A stretch of DNA of 64,000 nucleotides from Novosphingobium mathurense (lineage in GTDB: Bacteria > Pseudomonadota > Alphaproteobacteria > Sphingomonadales > Sphingomonadaceae): contig NZ_FVZE01000001.1 of assembly GCF_900168325.1 (NCBI RefSeq), positions 868,001-932,000 on the forward strand. The letters run 5' to 3'. The notes under the pieces were generated by a model. The model was not told where the DNA came from, ran no database searches, and was given only the letters and a program-made list of their open reading frames with translations. A program made the translations under genes and the position numbers. Within the stretch, counting starts at the first letter, position 1, and each line of letters starts with the position of its first letter. Positions 40,501 to 53,218 of the stretch are shown piece by piece.

Positions 40501-43063
40501 CAATGCCGGCTCCGCCAAGGTTGCCGCTGACCGGCGAAGTCGTGTCGGTGCCGGTGGCCACGCCGGTGACCGCCCCGCCCGGGGCCGCGCCGTCGGCGCC
40601 AAGTACATCGACGAGGCCCGAAGTGGTGCCGGTGCCGGTGAGCACGTTGCCGTCGGTCGACGCGCCTTCGACGACGCTGTCGGTATCGGCACGGGCGGTG
40701 GGCACATCGTCGATGACATCGATGGTGATCGTGCTGGTGGTCGTGTTCCCGTTGGCGTCGGTCACCTGGTAGGTGAAGCTCTCGACGTTGTTCTCGGTGG
40801 TCACGCCATTGTCGAGCGTCGCCCCGTCGACCGGGGTCGCCAGCGTATAGCTCCAGGTGCCGTTGGGCGCGATCGAGATCGTCCCGTGGCTGCCGGTGGC
40901 CGAACCGACCAGCGCGTAAGTATAGCCGCCCGCGCCGCCCGAGGCGTTGTCGGTCAGCGTGCCCGAGACCGTCTCGGCCGTCGAGGACGGGTTCGAACCG
41001 ATGCCCAGCGCCGCTTCGTCGACCGAAGCGTCCTCGTTGGTCGCGGCAAGCCCGCTGTCGGTGAGGCTGATCGTCAGCGTCGTGGTCGAGGTGTCGCCGT
41101 CGCCATCGGTGATGGTGTAGACGAAGCTGTCGGTCGCCCCCGCAGGCGGTACCGCATTGGCGCTCGACTGGTAGGTATAGCTGCCGTCCGCATTGAGGAT
41201 CAGCGTGCCGTAGGTGCCCGCAATGCCGGCTCCGCCAAGGTTGCCGCTGACCGGCGAAGTCGTGTCGGTGCCGGTGGCCACGCCGGTTATAGTCGCGCCA
41301 TCTGCACCGGGTACGTCGTTCGTCAGGACTCCGAGCGACGGGACCGTCAGGCTGCCGCCTTCGGTGACCGAACCGGTGTCGGCATGGGCCGTCGGCACAT
41401 CGTCGACGATATTGATGTCGAGATTGTCGGTCGCGGAATCGCCGTCCGCATCGTTGACCGTGATTTCGAAGGAAACGGTCGTCCCGTCCGTGTTCGAAGT
41501 GTTGTCGTTGAGCGTGTAGGTGTAAGTGACGCTGCCGTCACCGGTGACCGGATCGTAGGTCAAGTCATTGACGGTCAGCGTGCCCGTCGCGTCGCTCGAA
41601 ACAACCTGCGGGAAAGAGCCGGGATCCACGACAGTCCCGCCAATCGAGACGCTGGTCAGGCCATCGTCGGAATGGAACGTGATCGTTCCCGTCGTCGATT
41701 CCGGTCCGCTGATGAACTGCGAACCGGGGTCCTCGCCATCGCGCGTGTCGGTCGACGGGGGCAGCTGGTTCTCGTTGACCTGGGTTCCGTCACCAATCTC
41801 GGGCACCGAAATGATCATCGGCGGGCTGTCCGCGATACTGATGGTCAGCGTCGCAGTCGAAACATCGCCATCACCGTCCGTCACCTGGTAGGTAAAGACA
41901 TCGGTAACGCCGCCGCCGGTCCCCGGAGTGCGCGCGTAGCTGTAGGAACCGTCGGCAAGGAGCGTGAGCGTGCCGTACTCGCCGGTCACTACCGATCCGG
42001 TGCCCGAAAACGTACCGGAAGTGCCCGCATGCACGCCGGTAACAGTGCCGCCATCGGCTCCGAGAGTGTCTGCCCCGGCCGTACCGCTGGTGGTGCCCTC
42101 GCCGCTCAGGACATTGCCGGTCTGCGCGGTGAAGTCGGCGGCCGGAACGCTATCCGTATCCGCACGCGCAATCGGAGCGTCGTCGACGATGTTGACTGTC
42201 AGCGTGGCCGTAGCCGCATCGCCATCGGGATCGGTGACCACGACCGTGAAGACGTCCGACGTGTTGTCGCCGCTGGTATTGTCGTAGAGTTCGTAGGTGT
42301 AGGCGATCCGGTCGCCATTGAGCGCGCCCAGCGTCAGGCGGCCATAGGCACCCTCGATCTGCTGGCCGGCTTCACCCGTGAGCACTTCACCGTTGATCGC
42401 GATGGAAGCGATGCCGTCTTCGGAAGTGACGAAGATCGTGCCGGTCGTGACGTCCGAACCGCTACCGAAAGCCGAACCCGGCGTTTCCTGGTTGCCGTTG
42501 AGACGATCGCCCGAAAGCCCGGATTCAGAGACTGTGTCGACAGCTGAATCGGACGCCGGACCGCCGTCCTGGATCAGGATGTCGGGAACCTTGTTCACCG
42601 GCTGGGGCAGGATTTCCTCCTGCTGGGGCTGCGGGAACGACAGTTCGGTATAGGGAAGCAGATCACCCAGGCCATAGGCGGCCTGGATCGGACCTGTAGG
42701 GTCGGCGAAATTGCCGCCCGAACTCTGTACTCCTCCGGCGGCAGGCTGCGGCTCGTTGCCGGTCAGCAGTGCCGCAAGGTTGAGAGGCGGCACCGCGACA
42801 TCGCCGATGACGATCTGCGGGACGTAGACTGCGCCGTCGGGAATGACGAAGACCTGGCCGTCAGGAAGCGTGAGAATAAGGTCGCGCCCCTGCACCGACA
42901 GTTCATCGAGCGTGGCGCCTTCCGGCAGAACGACGAGGTTGTTGGCATCGGGAAGCAAGACTTGCGTATGACCCGCAGACGCGGCTGCCGAGACATTGCC
43001 ACCTGCCAGGTTGGCATCCGCCGGAGACCTGTTGTCCGAACCGTGACCGTCCTGAAAATCCAT
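37508..43063 (-). CDS. Giant LapA/BapA-type repeat adhesin with LapG cleavage motif
   Basis: 1851 residues from ATG 43063 (GGGAAG site upstream); a TTG 33 bases earlier is rejected. Residues 1-100 resemble the LapA retention module. Pro107-Ala-Ala-Gly110 is a LapG-type target. From about 190 to 1420 there are tandem Ig/VCBS-like repeats, each with DGDGD calcium-type strands and linkers such as VDDVPTARADTDSV. Residues about 1425-1530 carry EF-hand-like DLDGDG, DSNGDGK and DANSNGVVDAGE loops. The last 270 residues are His/Gly/Ala-rich with GQGNG repeats. I see no nonapeptide RTX block. It would be exported by LapBCE and held at the cell surface. Confidence 0.9.
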   Translation of the reverse strand: MDFQDGHGSDNRSPADANLAGGNVSAAASAGHTQVLLPDANNLVVLPEGATLDELSVQGRDLILTLPDGQVFVIPDGAVYVPQIVIGDVAVPPLNLAALLTGNEPQPAAGGVQSSGGNFADPTGPIQAAYGLGDLLPYTELSFPQPQQEEILPQPVNKVPDILIQDGGPASDSAVDTVSESGLSGDRLNGNQETPGSAFGSGSDVTTGTIFVTSEDGIASIAINGEVLTGEAGQQIEGAYGRLTLGALNGDRIAYTYELYDNTSGDNTSDVFTVVVTDPDGDAATATLTVNIVDDAPIARADTDSVPAADFTAQTGNVLSGEGTTSGTAGADTLGADGGTVTGVHAGTSGTFSGTGSVVTGEYGTLTLLADGSYSYARTPGTGGGVTDVFTYQVTDGDGDVSTATLTISIADSPPMIISVPEIGDGTQVNENQLPPSTDTRDGEDPGSQFISGPESTTGTITFHSDDGLTSVSIGGTVVDPGSFPQVVSSDATGTLTVNDLTYDPVTGDGSVTYTYTLNDNTSNTDGTTVSFEITVNDADGDSATDNLDINIVDDVPTAHADTGSVTEGGSLTVPSLGVLTNDVPGADGATITGVATGTDTTSPVSGNLGGAGIAGTYGTLILNADGSYTYQSSANAVPPAGATDSFVYTITDGDGDTSTTTLTISLTDSGLAATNEDASVDEAALGIGSNPSSTAETVSGTLTDNASGGAGGYTYALVGSATGSHGTISIAPNGTWSYTLATPVDGATLDNGVTTENNVESFTYQVTDANGNTTTSTITIDVIDDVPTARADTDSVVEGASTDGNVLTGTGTTSGLVDVLGADGAAPGGAVTGVATGTDTTSPVSGNLGGAGIAGTYGTLILNADGSYTYQSSANAVPPAGATDSFVYTITDGDGDTSTTTLTISLTDVSLVGDDESVTVYEKALDTTQTGADVAAGSITGSMPSDTGETASGAVSVTGASGYSIAGGTVNGNLTTVVGTYGTLVLNNSTGAFTYTLTSPVTTTPSANDGVTTALGAESFTYTASDANGNTTTGTISIDVVDDTPYAVVPEAIQVTNGAAPVSAPADLDADMSVIDNYGADGAGTVRFAPSLDGADSGLTHNFVTITYTLVSDTVLEAYAGADKIFTVTLDPSSATYTVDMDGTIDSIQNIDFNAGGYNFVGGNNSWSGFIPVGETVGAPIDNHSQDLLLTPSINHTNDGTINSTANTGGVGGGASVGSGETFRVDFVTDLRGDPADGQGDYDTAVNRDHVFDGHYTVNGAVALFKSSSGSTVNITAFDDPDGNTVVGDGVKDTITGVSIAYQGVAYEDASGNPIIIPTSTATNYIVNGHTFTVTLLADGSVNVGGVAGASGASLSGTQIAVFTGDGFNSVEYTWAGGDTFQIGDFGASTLTNDPVNFTIPVEVVDGDGDVSAQSNLSITAVTTTPPVALDLDGDGVEFLGLDAGVTHDYGSGLVQTAWVGADDGLLAHDTGHGLDIVFTDDAAGAETDLEGLRLAYDSNGDGKLTATDAAYGEFGVWQDANSNGVVDAGEFKTLAQMGITAIDLTAEGPGSLEANGDAIVHATGEYTMKGAAYALADVSFATASVDSQTTARTAEMAAITAAAAGFMMSGAAHAMPLSPIAIEAIAAAMQTFETHLPEVTVAVPEHASATPPVSFLHDDRQVHQDSEPASHPAQHAAEQGAGHGLGEAVQHQDVATQPLGGGEQGHAQASPAPTLFGGGDSGLMQALLLAAQGKQAAGSDGQGNGQGNGQGNGHGGEHGPVDLPAVQEAIAESAGHHAVDSLIDHFAGHLGAHGAPAGGEAMGAEALDHALGTMLAGGGLEGLHAAGLAGGFEMAAMAAAMEAHSTTVA
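37799..37834 (-). repeat. 12-bp tandem repeat in adhesin 3-prime end
   Basis: Three copies of CCCGTTGCCCTG (the third with one change) encode the Gly-Gln-Gly-Asn repeats of the adhesin tail. Multiples of 12 keep the frame, so copy number could vary without breaking the protein. Confidence 0.85.
40344..40567. repeat. 224-bp direct repeat inside the adhesin gene, copy 1
   Basis: Identical base for base to 41064-41287. The offset is exactly 720 bases (240 codons), so the frame is kept. It encodes most of one Ig/VCBS-like module (GTYGTLILNADGSYTYQSSA and flanks). Confidence 0.95.
41064..41287. repeat. 224-bp direct repeat inside the adhesin gene, copy 2
   Basis: Second copy of the 40344-40567 sequence, identical over 224 bases. 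Sequence diverges sharply on both sides, suggesting recent duplication or gene conversion between adhesin modules. Confidence 0.95.
42734..42745 (-). other. Predicted LapG cleavage site (Pro-Ala-Ala-Gly) in the adhesin
   Basis: Codons CCT GCC GCC GGA encode residues 107-110. Pseudomonas fluorescens LapA is cut by LapG at Thr-Ala-Ala-Gly between residues 108 and 109. The motif follows the compact N-terminal module and precedes the repeats, the expected place. Confidence 0.7.
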
Positions 43064-43538
43064 AACCACTTCCCTGTCGCTTGCTGCCCGCGGCAAAGCG
43101 CCGCGATGCAGACGGGTTCGAAATGGTCAGCCGGCGGATTCCGGACGCAACGCGACTGTACACCGCTTGACCATTGCGCCCTTTTCAACCGGCGCCTGCC
43201 TCTCTCGGCGCTCAGTGAGAGCGACTCGGAGCAGACTTAACCGGCTGAAATCACAGCAACACGTGGCACCCTCAGAGACAAGCTCGTTAACTAACCTTAA
43301 CGTGAGCCTGTCCCGGTGTTGCACACATTTCGGGGTAATCCTTTTCTCGACAGCGGCCGGATGAATTTTCTTACGTTATTGTTTTAACGCAGTTTTCCTG
43401 AAGCCATGGGAGGGCAATTCAACCCGAAAGCCTGAACGGACGACCATTCCGGATGATAAGGTTTGTCAACAGCCTGATTTACAGCGATAGTTGCGCGTTC
43501 GATATTTGGCGCTTGCGATCGAACGAACGGGGGCCGTC
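43064..43538. other. Divergent intergenic region upstream of the adhesin
   Basis: 475 bases without a convincing gene, between the adhesin (minus) and an unrecognised gene (plus). It contains GTTAA-N6-TTAAC (43286-43301), an inverted repeat resembling but not matching the CtrA spacing, and an AT-rich stretch around 43360-43400. It is long for this compact genome and probably holds the adhesin control elements. Confidence 0.6.
43463..43491 (+). promoter_or_regulatory. Predicted promoter of the gene divergent from the adhesin
   Basis: TTGTCA (43463-43468), 17 bases, GATAGT (43486-43491), about 48 bases before the ATG at 43539. Pattern match only. Confidence 0.35.
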
Positions 43539-44723
43539 ATGAACATCGCGATGGGAATGGACTTTGCAAAAAGCCATCTGGGCACTTCGGACACGCGCGT
43601 CCTTGCCCTCGCCCTGGCCACCGGCATGGCCGGCTTTACGGTCACCTATCCGGCAGTGACGGTATCCAACGGGACGGTCGGCGACTGGATGGGCAAGCTT
43701 GAAGTCAAACCCCTGCGCCTCACCTCACCGACTTTCGGCCAGGCCCCGACCATCACGACGACATTTCAGGATTCCGCCGAAGCCTTGACGCAGGCGGCAA
43801 AGGCCGGCGCAATTGGCCTCACCAGCGTGCTGGCGCCGACGAGCGCATCATACGCAGCGACAGGCGCGCGCAGTCAGCAGTCGGAAGCTCTCTCACCAGC
43901 CGTTGTCAGCCCCAACCCAGCCTCTCGACAACTCTCACCGACAAGACAGGCACCTCAGGTTCTGGCTGCGACAGGGACATCGATCCAGGCACGTCTGCCC
44001 GAACCCGGCTATGCCAAGCCGCAGGCTGAAAATGTCGAGCGCCACGGACCGCTCGATGCGGTGCGCATCGCGATGCCACCGTCTGCGGCACATCTTGTGG
44101 CCACCGCCCCCCTCCACCCCGACGCAACTCTGAAAGTCGTCGCCCCCCCAATCCCGCAAACCGCCGTGCCGGTCCCCACCCCGACAGAACAATCGCTCGC
44201 GTCCGGTGCGAAGCCGGATATCGGACCGGCTCCCAGCACGGGACCGCTCTCGGGCACTGACGGACTGGGGCTGTTCTCGCAATCAGAGGAAGTGCGCGAC
44301 TTCGACCTTGCAAAGCTTACGCCGGCCCGTCGCCCTATCAGGAAATCCGGCATGGCGACGATCCAGGCACAAAGCACTGGCAGCGCTGAGCTCACCCGGT
44401 CTCGTCCGGAATACGCGACAAAGGTCGCGAAAGTGCCCGATCGCATCGTCGGCGATCATATCCTGCACGTCGCGAGCCTGAGCCTCGAAGGAATGCCTGC
44501 GGGGAGCCTGACGGTCCGGATCGGCATGACAGGGGACTTATCGGTAAAGCTCGCCGACCTGCTTGCACCGGTGAAGGACCAGATGGCGCCCGAAACCTTC
44601 GACAGGCTAGCCAGTTCCGCCGCCGCCGCCGACTACGTCAGCTTCGCCGACCTGCGCGCAGCGGGGTTCGACATCCATTATGACGCCGGAGGAGACCGGT
44701 TGATGGTGTCTGCACAGTTCTAG
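43539..44723 (+). CDS. Unrecognised exported-looking Pro/Ala-rich protein divergent from the adhesin
   Basis: 394 residues from the ATG at 43539 (an ATG at 43554 and a TTG at 43491 are alternatives). A hydrophobic segment (VLALALATGMAGFTVTYPAV, about 23-42) suggests a signal anchor. The middle 250 residues are low-complexity, rich in Pro, Ala, Ser and Thr. The last 90 residues (from DHILHVASLSLEGMPAGSLTV to the end, with YVSFADLRAAGFDIHYDAGG) look like a small folded domain, reminiscent of beta-rich fimbrial-usher N-terminal modules, but I cannot assign it. Its location opposite the adhesin gene suggests a surface role. Confidence 0.7.
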   Translation: MNIAMGMDFAKSHLGTSDTRVLALALATGMAGFTVTYPAVTVSNGTVGDWMGKLEVKPLRLTSPTFGQAPTITTTFQDSAEALTQAAKAGAIGLTSVLAPTSASYAATGARSQQSEALSPAVVSPNPASRQLSPTRQAPQVLAATGTSIQARLPEPGYAKPQAENVERHGPLDAVRIAMPPSAAHLVATAPLHPDATLKVVAPPIPQTAVPVPTPTEQSLASGAKPDIGPAPSTGPLSGTDGLGLFSQSEEVRDFDLAKLTPARRPIRKSGMATIQAQSTGSAELTRSRPEYATKVAKVPDRIVGDHILHVASLSLEGMPAGSLTVRIGMTGDLSVKLADLLAPVKDQMAPETFDRLASSAAAADYVSFADLRAAGFDIHYDAGGDRLMVSAQF

Positions 44724-45074
44724 CGCCGCAACCTGGACTTCACTGGCCCCTCGCGAGACACGATCGCGAGGTCATTCCACGCCTTGCCAGATTGCCTGCA
44801 ACAAGAGCGTCAATTCCTTCCATATTCTTGAAACAAGACAACGCACAATCACCCCCGTTGATTGACCGATGAGAATTCCGAGGAACGTTCGATCGCAAGA
44901 ACGTCAAGACGAGGCCTGCCCCGCGATCTGCATGAGATCAGGCGGACTCCCCCTTTTTCCGCGATCGGATTGACCGCGGAGCTGAACTCCGAATTGCTGT
45001 GTGGTTAGTCCTCTAGGTTGCGCCCAAGTGGCGTGCCGAAAGTTTGGCGAGGACAACGTGGCAAGTGGCGGAAA
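44724..45074. other. Intergenic stretch between convergent genes, with hairpins
   Basis: 351 bases with no supported gene. CCTCGCGA (44749-44756) and TCGCGAGG (44764-44771) form a perfect 8-bp stem 26 bases after the plus-strand stop, a likely terminator stem without a T-run. TCCGCG (44958-44963) pairs with CGCGGA (44975-44980). Nothing else is recognised. Confidence 0.6.
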
Positions 45075-45848
45075 TCACCACGTCTTCTCCCGCAAGGCCG
45101 TGCCGTGACACTTACGGGACCTGAGACGTTCGGCGAGAAAACGGTAGAAGTACCAGTCCATGCCTGCTGACGGCATGTAGCGGTACAGAAGCCGCTCGAA
45201 CCGCGTCCAACTGACCGATTCCCGCGAGGTTCTGCGTTCAGACGGGAAGCACACGTGATCGGGATGATAGACCGAGTGACCGAACCGACCGACCCGGTGG
45301 ACGATTTCATGGTCTTCGAGAACATAGGGCCACAGGTCGGTATCGAAGCCGCCCGCTTCGCGAAGACAGTCGGTTCGGAAGGCCTGAGCATAACCACCGG
45401 CGTGGCACTTTGCGGCAAAACGACGGCTCTTGCGCATGACGAACTCGACCCGCTTGCGCGAGACAGGATCTGACAGGGGTCTGTAGATATCTATCGCCAT
45501 GACCGCGGCTGCCGCCGGATCAGTAGCAAAGAGAGAGACGATCCGGTCTATATAGTCTGGCGGATAGAATGTATCGGCATCGCAAATTGCGACCAAGGGC
45601 GTCTCGACTCGCGCCAGACCGAATTGCATCGCATTGATCTTGCCGGGAATGCTGCACCTGACGATCTGCAAACGGTCGCCCAGAATCTCTCCGGCTTGAG
45701 CTGCTTCGGCAGCGCCTTCGTCGGTCGAACCATTGTCGACCAGCAGCAATCGAAACGCATGGTTGCCTTGCGCGGCAAGGCTTTGAACGGTCCGTCCGAC
45801 CCATCCCTGTTCGTTGAAGAATGGGAGAATAACAGTGACATTGCTCAT
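45075..45848 (-). CDS. Family 2 glycosyltransferase
   Basis: 257 residues from ATG 45848 (MSNVTVILPFFNEQGWVGRT), overlapping the upstream gene by 4 bases. The GT-A fold is evident: VTVILPFFNEQ, LLLVDNGSTDEG, the metal-binding ICDADTFYPPDYI near residue 90, and an acceptor-side EDHEIVHRV near residue 190. No transmembrane segment is seen, so it is a cytoplasmic or peripheral enzyme, probably making a surface glycan together with the preceding gene. Confidence 0.9.
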   Translation of the reverse strand: MSNVTVILPFFNEQGWVGRTVQSLAAQGNHAFRLLLVDNGSTDEGAAEAAQAGEILGDRLQIVRCSIPGKINAMQFGLARVETPLVAICDADTFYPPDYIDRIVSLFATDPAAAAVMAIDIYRPLSDPVSRKRVEFVMRKSRRFAAKCHAGGYAQAFRTDCLREAGGFDTDLWPYVLEDHEIVHRVGRFGHSVYHPDHVCFPSERRTSRESVSWTRFERLLYRYMPSAGMDWYFYRFLAERLRSRKCHGTALREKTW

Positions 45849-47047
45849 GCGTGCGAAACCGCCATTAACGTCGTCTCCCGCCACGCCCTCGCGTGATCAT
45901 TGGCCAATCTGGATATGACCTCGGCAGCCCGCTCTGACGAGGGGACTTCATTCAGGTCGAAAGTTTCGGCGAACATCTCTTCCTGGATATTCCGATAGCG
46001 GGTTTCATGCAGTTCATCCGCGCGCGCCAGAGCTTCCGGCAACTGCGCCGGGCTATCGATAACCTCACCCGCGCACCAATGCCTGAAATCGGGTTTGCCG
46101 ACCCAATCGTATCCATGACAGTTCAGGAAGATGCATGGACGTGGCTTGAGAAGAAATTCGTAGATCTGACTGCTGGCATCCCCGAGGTAGATATCCGCAG
46201 CCTGCGTATATGTCATGTCGGCCGAGCGGCGGCTTCCCAGATCAATCTTGATATTGTCCCCGCGCAGGAATTTCTGCGGAATATCGCCGGCGCGGTCGAC
46301 CCGGAAGCGATCCACCGTCACGACGAACTTGCGCTGAAACAGCATCACGTGCGGGGCAAAAATCAGGCCGTGCCTAGGCGCATCGAGGAAATACTCAAGC
46401 ACCTGGCGTCCATGGCGGTACCAAGATGACAAATGCGGTGATGGATGCGGATTGTACAGAACCGTCCGTTCAGCCTTCGGCAGGATGCGAAGCGGCTCGC
46501 TGCCTCGCACCAGGTCGAACTTGGGATACCCCACGATACTGACCGCTTCGGGCGACACGCCAGCCTCGGCGATCAACCGGTCGCGCACCTTCGGCCCTGA
46601 GCAGAGAACATGATCGAAGCCCGCGCTTGCCTTGTTGAAGCCAATAGCGCGATCGCCCGCACCGTGGCGGGTGTGGATGATCTTGAGATCGTGAAGTCCG
46701 TAGCGCTCCTTCAGGAGCAGCGACGTCTTCTCCGTTACGACGAGAAAATCGAGACTGCGAAAGAATTCAAGATTGTCACGATAAATCAGCAACTTTTCCA
46801 TGGGAACGAGCTTGCTGAGCATCGAGTTCAGACGCTGCGTTGCCTGCGATGGCCGCAGTTCCACATGCTCTATGCGGGAACCGATCAGGTCACCGCCCAA
46901 ACTCTTCACTTGCTCGGACAGGAGCGCATTACTGGTCGCAACTATGATTTCGCCGTCGAACCCGCCCTTTGCCAATGCCATTGCTATGGGGAGACTGTGT
47001 GCGACCTGATGAACTTGATCATGATTGAACAGGAACGCTACGCGCAC
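45845..47047 (-). CDS. CDP-glycerol glycerophosphotransferase-like / GT-B family protein
   Basis: 400 residues from a GTG start (V/MRVAFLFNHDQVHQVAHSL). The N-terminal half has a Rossmann-like start; the C-terminal half contains YNPHPSPHLSSWYRHGRQ, IFAPHVMLF and ADIYLGDASSQIYEFLLKPRPCIFLN, which match the donor-binding part of TagB/TagF-like glycerophosphotransferases. It may add glycerol phosphate or a sugar to an exported polysaccharide. No teichoic-acid genes are nearby, so the exact product is open. Confidence 0.75.
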   Translation of the reverse strand: MRVAFLFNHDQVHQVAHSLPIAMALAKGGFDGEIIVATSNALLSEQVKSLGGDLIGSRIEHVELRPSQATQRLNSMLSKLVPMEKLLIYRDNLEFFRSLDFLVVTEKTSLLLKERYGLHDLKIIHTRHGAGDRAIGFNKASAGFDHVLCSGPKVRDRLIAEAGVSPEAVSIVGYPKFDLVRGSEPLRILPKAERTVLYNPHPSPHLSSWYRHGRQVLEYFLDAPRHGLIFAPHVMLFQRKFVVTVDRFRVDRAGDIPQKFLRGDNIKIDLGSRRSADMTYTQAADIYLGDASSQIYEFLLKPRPCIFLNCHGYDWVGKPDFRHWCAGEVIDSPAQLPEALARADELHETRYRNIQEEMFAETFDLNEVPSSERAAEVISRLANDHARAWRETTLMAVSHA

Positions 47048-47436
47048 TCAAGCAACTTTCGAATAGAGACCTGTAAAAACAGCCAAGGCTGCCAATCCAG
47101 GGGCGGAATTTCGGCGCCAAATAGTTTCCAGACCGATTCACTGACAAGTGACAAATCTGCAACTTTCGCATCATCGAACGGGCACGCGCCATCGGGCCAG
47201 ATTGCCAGATCCAGCTTTCAGCACATGGCCTTGCACAGCCAAGGCCGATGATGCAGCACATGGACTGGCAAGGTTTTGTTTCATCTGAAAGTCACTTCAC
47301 CGGATTCAACCTAGTCCAGATGCATCGAGTCTTCCGAGCACCACTGCGCATCTGTCGACAACAGCTCAAACGATCCTCCAAGGCGTGGGACGCGAAGCCT
47401 GCAATTGCGCACACACAGGCTTCGCGTCCCTGCAAC
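47048..47436. other. Intergenic stretch upstream of the glycan genes
   Basis: 389 bases with no supported gene. The only clear structure is the long inverted repeat near the right end (47387-47430). The remainder should hold the promoter for the two glycan genes on the minus strand. Confidence 0.6.
47387..47430 (-). terminator. Long perfect hairpin after czcA
   Basis: GGGACGCGAAGCCTG (47387-47401) and CAGGCTTCGCGTCCC (47416-47430) form a perfect 15-bp stem with a 14-base loop, starting 7 bases after the czcA stop. The T-run is short, but stem strength and position fit a terminator for the metal efflux operon. Confidence 0.75.
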
Positions 47437-51882
<4,446 letters not shown>

Positions 51883-51883
<1 letters not shown>

Positions 51884-53163
51884 CAGCGGATCTCCGTGCT
51901 GGAAACGAGGGACGCGTGGCGACCGGTCAGTCGGTCGAGCCGCGCGCCTGCGAGATGGAACTGGCGCAGCAGGTCGACACGGCGGGACCGGCCGTCGATC
52001 AGGGCCTGCTGGGCCTGGTTGATTTCAAGGAAAGTGAAGGCCGTCCCCCCCCTCGCGAAACCGTCGCGCACCAGCGCGAGCGCCTTCTGCGCCGAGGGCA
52101 GGACTTCGCGTTCGATGCGGGCGATTTCACTCGCCAGCGCCGCGCGCTGCGCCACGAGGCGATCCACCTCGCGGCCGACCTGCAGGCGCGCGACCGCGAT
52201 CTCGGCCTCGGCAGCCCGGCTCTCGGCAGCGGCGCGCGCGACATTGCCGCGATTGGCCGACCGGTTGCCCAGCGGGATCGAGCCTCCGACCATGAGGGCC
52301 ACATTGTTGCCCTGCCCGAAGTGACGAATGCCGATCCGGGCCGTCGCATTGCCGGCATCGCCTGTTTCGGCCAGGCGAACCTGTGTATCGGCCGCCTGCC
52401 GCTCGGCCGACAACAGCGCCAGGTCGGGACTTTCATCAGCCGAAGGCGCGGTTTCCTGAACCGAGAAGAAGGGCTCTGTCTCGAGTGCGAAGTCCTCGCC
52501 TCCGTCCCACCAGCCGGACAGGTTTGCGCGAGAGAGGCGCGCCTGCCTGCGAGCCTGATCGAGCGCGATCCTCGCCTCGATAACCGCCGTCTTCGCGCGT
52601 TCGGCGGCGAACAGGGGATCGAGCGCGCGGGCCACCCGGCGGTCGACCTGTGCCCGTGTCTGCTCGGCAACCTGCAGGCGCTGCTGCGCTATGGCGATGC
52701 CCGCCTCGGCGGCCAGCGCATCGACCCAGGCGGCCTGCACTTGTGCCAGCATGTCGAGCATGCGCAGCGCGTTGCGTTCGCCGGCGACACCGAGTTCGGC
52801 GCGCGCGGAATTCAGGCGGGCCTCCCGCTTGCCACCGCGCTCCCAGGTACGCTCGTACCATGCGGTGGTCTGCTGCTGTTCGAGCGGACCGTAAGTGCCC
52901 GTACCGGCGAAATCCTCGACCTCGACGCCGACGGTATCGCGCGGACGCACCCCGGCTATCGCAACCGCGGCATCGGCCGCTTCGAGCCTTGCTGCGTTCA
53001 CCTGCAAGGCGGGATTGGTCGTGGCGACCCGGGACAGCGCTTCGGACAGGGTAAGTCCCTGCGCAGAAGCGGCCTGGGCCGAAAGGACAAGCGGAATGAC
53101 GGCGCACGGGGGCGCCAGACGTATCAGGCGCACGGCAAGGCGCGCGGAAGGGTACGAAAACAT
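51883..53163 (-). CDS. czcC: CzcC-like outer-membrane efflux channel
   Basis: 426 residues with a signal peptide (cut near SAQAASAQ, about residue 35). The TolC-like repeats are visible as two long alanine-rich helical blocks (about 40-210 and 235-400). GLTLSEALSRVATTNPALQVNAARLE and VEVEDFAGTG are close to CzcC starts. It completes the tripartite CzcCBA pump. It lies 55 bases after the CzcI-like gene, across a GC hairpin. Confidence 0.92.
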
Positions 53164-53195
53164 GACATGAAGCCTCGCGGACGGGCGTGGGACAA

Positions 53196-53216
53196 CCCGC
53201 GCCCGATCGGCGCGGG
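53196..53216. terminator. GC-rich hairpin between the CzcI-like gene and czcC
   Basis: CCCGCGCC (53196-53203), loop CGATC, GGCGCGGG (53209-53216). A perfect 8-bp stem with no T-run; it could moderate read-through or stabilise the czcCBA part of the transcript. Confidence 0.4.
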
Positions 53217-53218
53217 AT

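Noticed and set aside
37799..42300. Regular repeats in the adhesin gene considered as CRISPR or mobile repeats
   Set aside because: Repeats are in frame, encode protein modules, and have no uniform spacers or cas genes.
40886..42547. 553-codon plus-strand frame inside the adhesin gene, and others at 38219-40045
   Set aside because: Antisense shadows created by the repetitive codons of the adhesin; composition is repetitive Arg/Val/Asp with no domain.
29754..44723. Search for a LapD-type GGDEF/EAL receptor near the Lap locus
   Set aside because: No GGDEF or EAL motif or HAMP domain occurs in any supported gene of this region; the only HAMP protein is the kinase at 55555-56622.
45005..45418. 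137-codon minus-strand frame overlapping the GT2 gene end
   Set aside because: Shadow frame of the conserved glycosyltransferase; no own motif.
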